From assembly GCA_035762665.1 (NCBI GenBank), contig DASTNZ010000004.1:1-64000 (forward strand): a DNA stretch of 64,000 nt. The letters are read 5' to 3'. This DNA is from JASLBX01 sp035762665. Lineage in GTDB: Bacteria; Actinomycetota; Actinomycetes; Jiangellales; Jiangellaceae. Positions 15,520 to 24,312 of the stretch are shown piece after piece (the first letter of the stretch is position 1; every line of letters starts with the position of its first letter). A model generated the notes under the pieces. That model had not been told where the DNA came from, ran no database searches, and saw nothing but the letters and a program-made list of their open reading frames with translations. The translations under genes were made by a program, and so were the position numbers.

Positions 15520-16955
15520 CCCGGAGCCACCTGCCCCACGGCATCGCCAATCTGGTGCACCCGCATGGCGTTGGTCGAGCCCGGGATTCCGGGCGGCGAC
15601 CCGGCAACGATGACCACTAGGTCACCTCGCCGGCATCGCGACATCTCGAGCAGCATCCGGTCGACCTGCAGGACCATTGCGTCGGTGTGGCTGACCTCCT
15701 GAACGAGGAAGGCTTCGATGCCCCAGCTAAGGGCCAGCTGGTTGCGCGTCGACTCTAGCGGAGTGAAGGCCAGCAGCGGGATGTGCGAGCGCAGCCGCGA
15801 CATCCGCCGTGCCGAGTCGCCGGTCTGGGTGAACGCCACGAGGTACTGCGCGCCAAGGACATCCGCGACGTCGGCCGCCGCCCGGGTAATGGCGCCGCCC
15901 TTCGTCTTCGGCTTGGTGCCCAGCGGCGGGATCCGATCGAGCGCGTTGTTCTCGACCGTCTCGACAATCCGCGCCATCGTCTTGACCGCCTCGATCGGGT
16001 GGGCGCCAACGCTCGTCTCGCCCGACAGCATCACCGCATCGGTGCCGTCGAGTATCGCGTTCGCGACGTCCGACGTTTCGGCCCGAGTCGGTCGGGGATT
16101 CCCGATCATGGATTCGAGCATTTGGGTCGCGACGATGACCGGCTTTGCCCGCCGGCGCGCCAGCATCACGGCCTGCTTCTGGACGAGCGGGACGTCCCAG
16201 AGCGGAAGCTCGACGCCCAGGTCACCGCGAGCCACCATAATGCCGTCGAATGCCTCGACGATCTCTTCCAGGTTCTCGACTGCTTGCGGCTTCTCGATCT
16301 TGGCGATGACCGGCAGACGGATCCCTTCCGAGTCCATGATCTTATGGACTTCGGTGATGTCGTCGGCGGAGCGGACGAAGGACAGAGCGATCATGTCCGC
16401 ACCCGTACGCAGCGCCCAACGCAGGTCCTCTACGTCCTTGTCCGACATTGCCGGTACGCTGACCGATGCACCGGGCAGATTAATGCCCTTGTGATCGGAG
16501 ACCGGCCCTCCTTCAAGCACGCGGGTCACCACGTTGCTGCCCTTGACCTCCTCGACCTCGAGAGAGAGCCGCCCGTCGTCGATCAGAACCGTGTCGCCGG
16601 GGTGCACGTCGGCCGGAAGCCCCCTGTGCGTGGTGGAGCTTCGAGTCTCATCGCCGCGCACTTCGTCTGTGGTGATGGTGAATCTGTGACCCGCCTCCAG
16701 ATGGACGGCGCCATGGTCGAACTTGCCGAGTCGGATCTTCGGACCTTGCAGGTCGACGAGAACGCCGACATTGCGGCCGGCGAGGGCGGCTGCTGCCCTG
16801 ACCCTGCGGTATCGCTGCACATGTTCTTCGTGGCTGCCGTGGCTGAGGTTGAACCTCGCCACGTCCATGCCGGCTTCCATCAGCTCGCGCAACCGTGTGG
16901 CCGAGTCCGTTGCCGGCCCGAGGGTGCAGACAATCTTCGCTCTTCGCACGTTCAT
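15510..16955 (-). CDS. pyk: Pyruvate kinase
   Basis: 481 residues, typical length. N-terminal RRAKIVCTLGPATDS; Lys of the active site in VIAKIEKPQAVENL; Mg/K ligands in DGIMVARGDLGVELP; C-terminal allosteric domain with TQTGDSARRMSRLR. It converts phosphoenolpyruvate and ADP to pyruvate and ATP, the last step of glycolysis. It is monocistronic, placed between the glt operon (a strong inverted repeat intervenes) and the SRPBCC gene. Confidence 0.97.
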   Translation of the reverse strand: MNVRRAKIVCTLGPATDSATRLRELMEAGMDVARFNLSHGSHEEHVQRYRRVRAAAALAGRNVGVLVDLQGPKIRLGKFDHGAVHLEAGHRFTITTDEVRGDETRSSTTHRGLPADVHPGDTVLIDDGRLSLEVEEVKGSNVVTRVLEGGPVSDHKGINLPGASVSVPAMSDKDVEDLRWALRTGADMIALSFVRSADDITEVHKIMDSEGIRLPVIAKIEKPQAVENLEEIVEAFDGIMVARGDLGVELPLWDVPLVQKQAVMLARRRAKPVIVATQMLESMIGNPRPTRAETSDVANAILDGTDAVMLSGETSVGAHPIEAVKTMARIVETVENNALDRIPPLGTKPKTKGGAITRAAADVADVLGAQYLVAFTQTGDSARRMSRLRSHIPLLAFTPLESTRNQLALSWGIEAFLVQEVSHTDAMVLQVDRMLLEMSRCRRGDLVVIVAGSPPGIPGSTNAMRVHQIGDAVGQVAPGYR

Positions 16956-16991
16956 TCAGTCTAGACCTCCGGCTGGAACGCAATGGGCGTC

Positions 16992-17086
16992 GATCATGCA
17001 AGTCCGGGGCGACACGCGGAATCGTCCGAATCAGCGTGACAGGTACGCCAAGGTCGTGCGGCGTGTCGCCCCGGACTTGCATGATC
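16992..17086. repeat. 26 bp perfect inverted repeat between gltD and pyk
   Basis: Arms 16992-17017 and 17061-17086 are perfect reverse complements (left arm begins gatcatgcaagtccggggcg), separated by 43 bp. It lies 13 bp downstream of the gltD stop and 37 bp upstream of pyk. It could act as the gltBD terminator, and it also has the look of a dispersed repeat unit. No second copy was noticed in the window. Confidence 0.85.
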
Positions 17087-17099
17087 AACGCGGGCTTGG

Positions 17100-18560
17100 T
17101 CAGACGGCGAGGGGGCGGTCGGTGGGGGCCACCGGAGCGGGTAGGCGGTCGGCGCCGGTCAGGTGACGGTCGACGGCGGCCGCGCAGGCACGCCCCTCGG
17201 CAATCGCCCACACGATCAGCGACTGACCCCGTCCTGCGTCACCGGCGACGAAGACGCCCGCGACGGATGTTTCGTAGGAGCCGTCGCGAGCGATGTTTCC
17301 GCGCTGGTCGAACTCCACCTCTAGCTGATCGACCAGGGCCGACTGCTCCGGACCGACGAAGCCCATAGCCAGGAGTACCAACTGGGCAGGCAACTCGCGT
17401 TCGGTGCTCGGCACCGGCTCGAAGCCGCCGCCCGCGCCACGCCGTACCTCCACGAGCCGGAGCGCCCGCACATTGCCGTCCTCATCGCCGAGGAATTCTT
17501 GTGTCGAAACGGAGTAGACCCGCTCGCCGCCTTCCTCATGAGCGGACGAGGTACGGAGCATCAGTGGCCAGGTCGGCCACGGCGTTGAGTCGTGCCGGCT
17601 CACTGGAGGCTCCGGCATGATCTCCAGCTGGGTCACGGACAACGCGCCCTGCCGGTGCGCCGTCCCCAAGCAGTCCGCCCCGGTGTCGCCGCCGCCGATA
17701 ATCACCACGTGCTTGCCGGCCGCCGTGATCTGCCCGGGCACTGCTTCGCCCAGGGCGGCCCGGTTGGCCGGCGGCAGGTACTCCATGGCCTGGTGCACCC
17801 CGGCCAGATCCCGGCCCGGGATCGGCAGGTCCCGCCAGGCCGTCGCCCCGACGGCAAGCACCACCGCGTCGTACCGTTTGCGCAGCTGGTGCCCCGTGAT
17901 GTCGGTGCCGACGTCCACGCCCGTGCGGAAGATCGTGCCCTCCGCCCGCATCTGCTCCAGCCGGCGGTCAAGGTGCCGCTTTTCCATCTTGAACTCCGGG
18001 ATGCCATACCGCAGCAGCCCGCCGGCCCGGTCGGCTCGCTCGTAGAGGACGACGCTGTGCCCGGCCCTCGTCAGCTGCTGAGCCGCGGCCAAGCCCGCTG
18101 GCCCGGACCCGATCACGGCCACCGTTTTCTCAGACAGCCGCTCGGGTGGCTGCGGCCGGACCCAACCCTCCTCGAACGCCCGGTCGATGATGGATACCTC
18201 GACATTCTTGATCGTGACGGCGTCGTCATTCACCGCCAGCACGCACGCCGCCTCGCACGGCGCGGGGCACAGCCGGCCGGTGAACTCAGGGAAGTTGTTC
18301 GTCGCGTGCAGACGCTCCGCCGCGACGCGCCAGTCGTCCCGCCACACCAGGTCGTTCCACTCTGGGATCAGATTGCCCAGCGGGCAGCCCTGGTGGCAGA
18401 ACGGAATGCCGCAGTCCATACAGCGGCCGGCTTGTTTGGTGATGATCGGCAACAGGCCCCGGCCGATGTACACCTCGTTCCAGTCGGCCACCCGCTCGGC
18501 CACCCGACGCGTAGGTGCCCCTTTCCGCGGGGTGGTCAAGAACCCACGTGGATCAGCCAT
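17100..18560 (-). CDS. gltD: Glutamate synthase small subunit
   Basis: 486 residues. N-terminal Fe-S cysteines CMDCGIPFCHQGCPLGN and CPAPCEAAC; FAD-binding GxGxxG in TVAVIGSGPAGLAAAQQL; NADPH-binding Rossmann motif VVIIGGGDTGADCLG; C-terminal FAD motif GVFVAGDAGRGQSL. It feeds electrons from NAD(P)H to the large subunit, which turns glutamine and 2-oxoglutarate into two glutamates. It overlaps the end of gltB by 8 bp, so the two are translated together. Confidence 0.97.
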   Translation of the reverse strand: MADPRGFLTTPRKGAPTRRVAERVADWNEVYIGRGLLPIITKQAGRCMDCGIPFCHQGCPLGNLIPEWNDLVWRDDWRVAAERLHATNNFPEFTGRLCPAPCEAACVLAVNDDAVTIKNVEVSIIDRAFEEGWVRPQPPERLSEKTVAVIGSGPAGLAAAQQLTRAGHSVVLYERADRAGGLLRYGIPEFKMEKRHLDRRLEQMRAEGTIFRTGVDVGTDITGHQLRKRYDAVVLAVGATAWRDLPIPGRDLAGVHQAMEYLPPANRAALGEAVPGQITAAGKHVVIIGGGDTGADCLGTAHRQGALSVTQLEIMPEPPVSRHDSTPWPTWPLMLRTSSAHEEGGERVYSVSTQEFLGDEDGNVRALRLVEVRRGAGGGFEPVPSTERELPAQLVLLAMGFVGPEQSALVDQLEVEFDQRGNIARDGSYETSVAGVFVAGDAGRGQSLIVWAIAEGRACAAAVDRHLTGADRLPAPVAPTDRPLAV

Positions 18561-21500
18561 GCGCCGCCTCCATGATCGCCTCGAGAACGTCCCGCCCGTC
18601 GCGCTCGGCGGCGGCCCTAGCGGCGAGCACGCGTTTGTAGTCGCGCGGCATGATCTTGCTGAACCGGGCGGCGGTGGCCGGCCAGTCGGCCAGCAGCTTC
18701 GCCCCCAGCGCCGAGCCGGTCTCGTCGGCGTAGCGCTGGACGAGTCCGCGGACTGACTCCAGCTCGTTCTCGGACGGCTGCTCGATGTCGACCATCCCGA
18801 GGTTCACCCGGTGCGCGGCGAGGTCGAGGACGTACGCCTCACCGCCCGACATGCCCGCCGCCACGTTGCGGCCGGTCGGGCCAAGGATGACCACGGTGCC
18901 GCCGGTCATGTACTCGCAGGCGTGATCGCCAGTTGCTTCGACGACTGCGGTCACACCGGAGTTACGCACGCAGAACCGCTCGCCTACCGCGCCGCGGACG
19001 AACAGCTCCCCGCTCGTTGCGCCGTAAGCGGCCACGTTGCCAGCGATCACGTTGCGCTCGGCATCGAATGCCGCCGACCGGTCCGGACGGACGATCACCC
19101 GACCCCCGGACAGGCCCTTGGCTAGGTAGTCATTGGTATCTCCGTCCAGTCGCAGCGTGACGCCGCGCGGCAGGAAGGCGCCGAACGACTGGCCGGCCGA
19201 CCCGATGAGCGTCAGATCGATCGTGTCCTCGGGCAGCCCGTCGCCACCGGTGCGCTTGGTGACCTCGTGCCCGAGCATGGTGCCGACCGTCCGGTTCACG
19301 TTGCGGATCGGCAGCCGGGCCCGTACCGGCGTCCCGTTCTCGAGAGCGTCCGCAGCCAGCGTGATCAGCTCGTTGTCCAGCGCCTTGACCAGCCCGTGGT
19401 CCTGTGAGACGACCTGCCGCCGCGCTGCGCCGGCCGGCAGCTCGGGTACGTGCAGGATCGGTGCCAGATCCAGGCCGGACGCCTTCCAGTGGTCGACCGC
19501 CGCACGCGTGTCCAGCATCTCCGCGTGGCCGATGGCCTCGTCCAGGCTCCTGAAGCCGATCGCCGCCAGGTACTCGCGGGCCTCCTCAGCGAGGTACTCG
19601 AAGAACGTGACGACGTGCTCCGCCTGGCCGCGGTAACGAGCCCGCAGGTCCGGGTTCTGCGTCGCGATGCCGACCGGGCAGGTGTCCAGGTGGCAGACCC
19701 GCATCATCACGCAGCCAGATACCACGAGTGGTGCGGTCGAGAAGCCGTACTCCTCGGCCCCGAGGAGGGCCGCGATGACGACGTCCCGCCCGGTCTTCAG
19801 CTGGCCGTCGACCTGCACGACGATCCGGTCGCGCAGCCCGTTGAGCAACAGTGTTTGCTGGGTTTCGGCCAGCCCGAGCTCCCACGGGCCGCCCGCGTGC
19901 TTGAGACTGGTCAGCGGTGCCGCGCCGGTCCCTCCGTCGTGGCCGGAAATCAGCACCACGTCCGCATGGGCCTTCGACACACCGGCTGCGACCGTCCCGA
20001 CGCCGACCTCCGCTACGAGTTTGACGTGAACCCGCGCGGCCGGGTTGGAGTTCTTCAAATCGTGGATCAGCTGGGCGAGGTCCTCGATCGAGTAGATGTC
20101 GTGGTGCGGCGGTGGCGAGATCAGCCCCACCCCCGGCGTCGAGTGTCGGGTTTTGGCGATCCACGGGTACACCTTGTGACCGGGCAGCTGACCGCCCTCC
20201 CCTGGCTTGGCGCCCTGGGCCATCTTGATCTGCAGGTCAGTGGCGTAGGTCAGGTATTCGGACGTGACGCCGAATCGGCCACTGGCGACCTGCTTCACGG
20301 CGCTCCGTCGCTCGGCGTCGTGCAGCCGCTCGCGATCTTCGCCGCCTTCGCCGGTGTTGGACCTCGCGCCGAGCCGATTCATAGCGATAGCGAGGGTTTC
20401 GTGCGCCTCCTGGCTGATCGAGCCGTACGACATCGCGCCCGTGTTGAACCGCTTGACGATCTCGGAGACCGGTTCGACCTCCTCGATGGGAACCGGCTCG
20501 CGCAGCCCCTCGGCGAACTTGAACAGGCCACGAAGCGTCATCAGCCGCTCCGCCTGCTCGTCCACCCGGCGGGTGTACTGCTTGAAGATGTCGTACCGGC
20601 CGGCGCGCGTCGAGTGCTGCAGTCGCAAGATAGCTTCGGGGTCGAAGAGGTGCGGCTCACCTTCGCGCCGCCACTGGTACTCGCCGCCGACCTCGAGCGT
20701 TCGGTGGGCCGGCGACACGCCGCCGGGCGGGTAGGCGCGCTCGTGGCGTCGCCGCACCTCCTCGGCGATCACATCCAGCCCCACGCCGCCGAGCCGGGAC
20801 GTCGTGCCGGTGAAGTACTGGTCGACGACGTCCCGGCCGAGCCCGATCGCCTCGAAGATCTGCGCGCCGGTGTAGGACGCAACCGTCGATACGCCCATCT
20901 TGCTCATCACCTTGAGCACGCCCTTGCCCAGTGCCTTGATCAGGTTCCTGACCGCCTGGTCCGGCGTAACGCCGGGTAGCATGACGCCGGTCCGGGCCAG
21001 ATCCTCGACGCTCTCCATGGCCAGGTACGGGTTGACCGCAGCCGCTCCATATCCGATGAGCAACGCGACGTGGTGAACCTCACGCACGTCTCCGGCCTCG
21101 ACCACCAGGCCGACTCGGGTGCGCGTCTTCTCCCGGATCAGGTGATGGTGGACCGCACTGGTGAGCAGCAATGACGGGATCGGCGCCGACGTAGCGTCGG
21201 AGTGGCGGTCTGACAGGACGATGATCCGCGCGCCGCGTTCGATCGCCGCGGACACCTCGGCGCAGATCCCGTCGAGCCGCTTGGCCAGTTCGGTGCCGTC
21301 TCCGGACGCCGGGAAGAGTCCCCGGACGACATGCGGGTCAAACCCCGGCAGATCTCCGTCCTGGTTGATATGGATGATCTTCGCGAGATCATCGTTGTCG
21401 ATCACTGGGAACGGCAGCACGAGCTGCCGGCAACTGGGGGGCGCGGCGGCCAGCAGGTTGTACTCCGGCCCGATGGTGCCGGACAGAGACGTGACGAGCT

Positions 21501-23088
21501 CCTCCCGGATCGCGTCCAGTGGCGGATTCGTGACCTGGGCGAACAGCTGGGTGAAGTAGTCGAACAGCAGCCGCGGCCGGGACGAGAGCGTGGCCACTGG
21601 TGTGTCGGTACCCATCGACCCGATCGGCTCCACCCCAACCTTCGCCATCGGAGCCAACAGGATGCGCAGCTCCTCCTGGCTGTAGCCGAAGGTCTGCTGC
21701 CGCCGCGTCACGCTGGCATGGGTGTGGACGACGTGCTCGCGTTCGGGCAGGTTGGTCAGTCGCATCAGCCCGGCGTGCAGCCAATCATCGTACGGCGCCT
21801 CCGCAGCGAGCGCGGCCTTTATCTCCTCGTCCTCGATGATCCGGTGTTCGGCGACGTCCACAAGGAACATCCGGCCCGGCTGTAACCGACCCTTGCGGAC
21901 GACGGCCGCCGGGTCGATGTCCAGGACGCCCACCTCGGAGGCGAGCACGACAAGGCCGTCCTCAGTGACCCAGAACCGGCCCGGACGAAGGCCGTTGCGG
22001 TCCAGCACCGCACCAACCTTGGTGCCGTCCGTGAACGTGATGCTCGCCGGGCCGTCCCACGGTTCCATGATCGTGCTGTGGAACTCGTAGAACGCGCGGC
22101 GCGCGGGATCCATCTCAGTGTGGTTCTCCCACGCTTCCGGGATCATCATCAGCACTGCGTGGGGCAGGCTTCGGCCGCCGAGGTGCAGCAGCTCCAGGGC
22201 CTCGTCGAAACTTGCGGAGTCGCTGGCACCCTCGGTGCAGATCGGGAACAGTCGCGACAGGTCACCTGGGATCAGGTCCGTTGCGAGCTGTGACTCACGG
22301 GCCCGCATCCAGTTGCGGTTGCCCATCACGGTGTTGATCTCGCCGTTGTGCGCGAGGTAGCGATACGGGTGCGCCAGCGGCCAGCTTGGGAACGTGTTGG
22401 TCGAGAACCGGGAGTGGACGATGGCCAGCGCGGACGCGAACCGGCGGTCCGAGATGTCCGGGAAGAAGGGCTCCAGCTGCCCCGTCGTCAGCATGCCCTT
22501 GTAGACGATGGTCCGCGCCGACAGGCTCGGGAAGTACACGGGCATCTCGTGCTCAGCACGCTTGCGCAGGCAGAACGCCCGCCGGTCCAGCTCGATCGGT
22601 GCCAACTCGGCGCCGTCCGCGACGGTGACGAAAAGCTGGCGGAAGCGCGGCATCGTCGCGCGAGCGGTAGCGCCGACGAGTTCCGGCGTCGTCGGCACGT
22701 CGCGCCAGCCGAGCACACGCAAGCCTTCTTCGGCGGCAAGCTCGGCAATACGATTCCTGGCGGCGGCTTCGGCTGCATCCTCATCGGGAACGAAAGCCAA
22801 CCCCGCCGCGTAATGCCCGGGCGCGGGAAGTTCGAAATCGACCGTCTCTCGGAAGAAGGTGTCCGGGATCTGCACAAGTAGCCCCGCACCGTCGCCCGAC
22901 TCGGGCTCAGCCCCAGACGCCCCGCGATGCTGGAGATTACGCAGGGCGGTGAGGCCCTTGTCGACGATGTCGTGGCTCGCCTCACCGGTGAGGGTGGCGA
23001 CGAACGCGACCCCGCACGCGTCGTGCTCGAATCGGGGGTCGTACAGGCCCTGTGGCCCCGGACCTGAATGCGGTGCGGTGAAGCGCAT
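18553..23088 (-). CDS. gltB: Glutamate synthase large subunit
   Basis: About 1511 residues from ATG 23088 (a GTG at 23094 adds two). Class II glutamine amidotransferase domain with nucleophile Cys in EHDACGVAFVATL after a short propeptide; central domain; FMN-binding synthase domain; 3Fe-4S cysteines in VCHLDTCPVGIATQNP; C-terminal GXGXG beta-helix (GGRVIVRPD, GGTVVILGPTGRNV). It releases ammonia from glutamine and channels it to 2-oxoglutarate. First gene of gltBD, with a GlnR-like half-site upstream at 23146-23161. Confidence 0.97.
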   Translation of the reverse strand: MRFTAPHSGPGPQGLYDPRFEHDACGVAFVATLTGEASHDIVDKGLTALRNLQHRGASGAEPESGDGAGLLVQIPDTFFRETVDFELPAPGHYAAGLAFVPDEDAAEAAARNRIAELAAEEGLRVLGWRDVPTTPELVGATARATMPRFRQLFVTVADGAELAPIELDRRAFCLRKRAEHEMPVYFPSLSARTIVYKGMLTTGQLEPFFPDISDRRFASALAIVHSRFSTNTFPSWPLAHPYRYLAHNGEINTVMGNRNWMRARESQLATDLIPGDLSRLFPICTEGASDSASFDEALELLHLGGRSLPHAVLMMIPEAWENHTEMDPARRAFYEFHSTIMEPWDGPASITFTDGTKVGAVLDRNGLRPGRFWVTEDGLVVLASEVGVLDIDPAAVVRKGRLQPGRMFLVDVAEHRIIEDEEIKAALAAEAPYDDWLHAGLMRLTNLPEREHVVHTHASVTRRQQTFGYSQEELRILLAPMAKVGVEPIGSMGTDTPVATLSSRPRLLFDYFTQLFAQVTNPPLDAIREELVTSLSGTIGPEYNLLAAAPPSCRQLVLPFPVIDNDDLAKIIHINQDGDLPGFDPHVVRGLFPASGDGTELAKRLDGICAEVSAAIERGARIIVLSDRHSDATSAPIPSLLLTSAVHHHLIREKTRTRVGLVVEAGDVREVHHVALLIGYGAAAVNPYLAMESVEDLARTGVMLPGVTPDQAVRNLIKALGKGVLKVMSKMGVSTVASYTGAQIFEAIGLGRDVVDQYFTGTTSRLGGVGLDVIAEEVRRRHERAYPPGGVSPAHRTLEVGGEYQWRREGEPHLFDPEAILRLQHSTRAGRYDIFKQYTRRVDEQAERLMTLRGLFKFAEGLREPVPIEEVEPVSEIVKRFNTGAMSYGSISQEAHETLAIAMNRLGARSNTGEGGEDRERLHDAERRSAVKQVASGRFGVTSEYLTYATDLQIKMAQGAKPGEGGQLPGHKVYPWIAKTRHSTPGVGLISPPPHHDIYSIEDLAQLIHDLKNSNPAARVHVKLVAEVGVGTVAAGVSKAHADVVLISGHDGGTGAAPLTSLKHAGGPWELGLAETQQTLLLNGLRDRIVVQVDGQLKTGRDVVIAALLGAEEYGFSTAPLVVSGCVMMRVCHLDTCPVGIATQNPDLRARYRGQAEHVVTFFEYLAEEAREYLAAIGFRSLDEAIGHAEMLDTRAAVDHWKASGLDLAPILHVPELPAGAARRQVVSQDHGLVKALDNELITLAADALENGTPVRARLPIRNVNRTVGTMLGHEVTKRTGGDGLPEDTIDLTLIGSAGQSFGAFLPRGVTLRLDGDTNDYLAKGLSGGRVIVRPDRSAAFDAERNVIAGNVAAYGATSGELFVRGAVGERFCVRNSGVTAVVEATGDHACEYMTGGTVVILGPTGRNVAAGMSGGEAYVLDLAAHRVNLGMVDIEQPSENELESVRGLVQRYADETGSALGAKLLADWPATAARFSKIMPRDYKRVLAARAAAERDGRDVLEAIMEAAHG

Positions 23089-23145
23089 GGGCACTCCCGT
23101 CGTCGGTAGTGGCGGCGGGTGCGAGGGACGGCTCTGGCCCTGCGC

Positions 23146-23161
23146 GTTTCGTGAAGGTTAC
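23146..23161 (-). promoter_or_regulatory. Candidate GlnR half-site upstream of gltB
   Basis: Read on the minus strand, GTAAC-N6-GAAAC matches one a-b unit of the actinobacterial GlnR box; the second unit downstream is degenerate. It lies about 60 bp before the gltB start. It suggests nitrogen control of glutamate synthase, in line with the full box before glnA. Confidence 0.5.
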
Positions 23162-23179
23162 CTGAGGTTGACGGCCGGC

Positions 23180-23887
23180 CTAGCCAAGCCCGGCGCCAAC
23201 CAGGTTTCCGATACCGTACGTCAACGCCGCCGCGATGGCACCTAGGAATAACTGGCGAAGTCCACCGAACCACCACGGCCGCGAGGTCATCCTCGTGACG
23301 ACGGCCCCGGCAGCGAACAGTCCCACCAGCGACACCACGATGCCCGGGAGCAGCGCATTCGCCCCCAGGAGGTACGGCAGCACAGGGATGATCGCGCCGA
23401 TGGCGAACGACAGGAACGACGAGATGGCGGCGAGCAATGGCGAGGGCAGATCTTCAAGCGTGACACCCAGTTCCTCACGGGCGTGGACGGTGACCGCGTT
23501 GTCGGCGTCCCGGTGGATCTGCCGCGAGACTTCCGCGGCAAGCTCCGGATCAACTCCGCGCTCGACGTATATCGCGGCCAGTTCAGCCATCTCACCCTCG
23601 GGGTTGCGCAGCAGCTCTTCCCGTTCCTTGGCGATCTCGGCTTGTGCGTTTTCAGCCTGCGAGGCGACCGACGTGTACTCGCCTGCGGCCATGCTGAACG
23701 CCCCGGCAGACAGACCGGCCAAACCAGCGAGGATGACAACCTCGCGGGATGCTCCACCGCCCGCGACGCCGGCGATGAGCGCGAAGTTGGACACCAGCCC
23801 GTCCATCGCCCCGAAGACCGCAGGGCGCAGCCAGCCGCCGGTGACGTCGGCGTGCTCGTGGTCGATGGAGGGCGTCTCGGTGCTCAT
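23180..23887 (-). CDS. VIT/CCC1 family iron/manganese transporter
   Basis: 235 residues. The N-terminal segment FGAMDGLVSNFALIAGVAGG and the motif GAFSMAAGEYTSVASQ are diagnostic for the VIT1/CCC1 family. A Glu-rich cytosolic metal-binding domain (about 78-130: EIAKEREELLRNPEGEMAEL) separates the first two helices from the last three. The family moves Fe(II) or Mn(II) out of the cytosol using protons. It lies 85 bp upstream of gltB on the same strand; a functional link is not apparent. Confidence 0.92.
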   Translation of the reverse strand: MSTETPSIDHEHADVTGGWLRPAVFGAMDGLVSNFALIAGVAGGGASREVVILAGLAGLSAGAFSMAAGEYTSVASQAENAQAEIAKEREELLRNPEGEMAELAAIYVERGVDPELAAEVSRQIHRDADNAVTVHAREELGVTLEDLPSPLLAAISSFLSFAIGAIIPVLPYLLGANALLPGIVVSLVGLFAAGAVVTRMTSRPWWFGGLRQLFLGAIAAALTYGIGNLVGAGLG

Positions 23888-24013
23888 ATCGTGAGGCTAA
23901 GGCAGCGCACTCGCGGCCAACAACGTTGCTGAGCCTTACCTCAGCCGTGTTTGGCGTAGGGGCGTGGTCCGGCATTTCGGACACTCCACCGTCTCCGCCG
24001 TGGTTGTCCCGTT

Positions 24014-24249
24014 GCCTTTGCAATGCACACCTATGGGAAGCACCGGCATTGCTCCCATTGCGACGTGCGTCGTCCGCAGGAAGACAGCGCGAGCACCAGA
24101 ACGCGGGTGACCTCGACGCTGTGAGCCCTCGTGACACAGGGGTGCGGTACCCGCACCCGCGTACCGAGGCTGCCACGGCCACGTGAGGGTGATCTGATGG
24201 CCTGCGGGTACGCGCAGCCCCGCTTCCCACAGGTGTGCATTGCAAAGGC
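24014..24249. repeat. 236 bp element with 28 bp terminal inverted repeats
   Basis: The 425 bp gap 23888-24312 holds no gene that I can support. It contains terminal inverted repeats 24014-24041 and 24222-24249 with one mismatch (outer ends gcctttgcaatgcacacct). Inside are a smaller hairpin gggtgcgg-tac-ccgcaccc near 24140-24158 and GCAATG/CATTGC words near the left end. A 12 bp palindrome catccatggatg follows at 24259-24270. No target-site duplication is visible. It could be a MITE-like insertion or a structured RNA. Confidence 0.6.
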
Positions 24250-24312
24250 GCGCGGATTCATCCATGGATGGGTACGGCGTCCAAGCCCGAGCGGTGCGGG
24301 AGGTCCGCAGGG

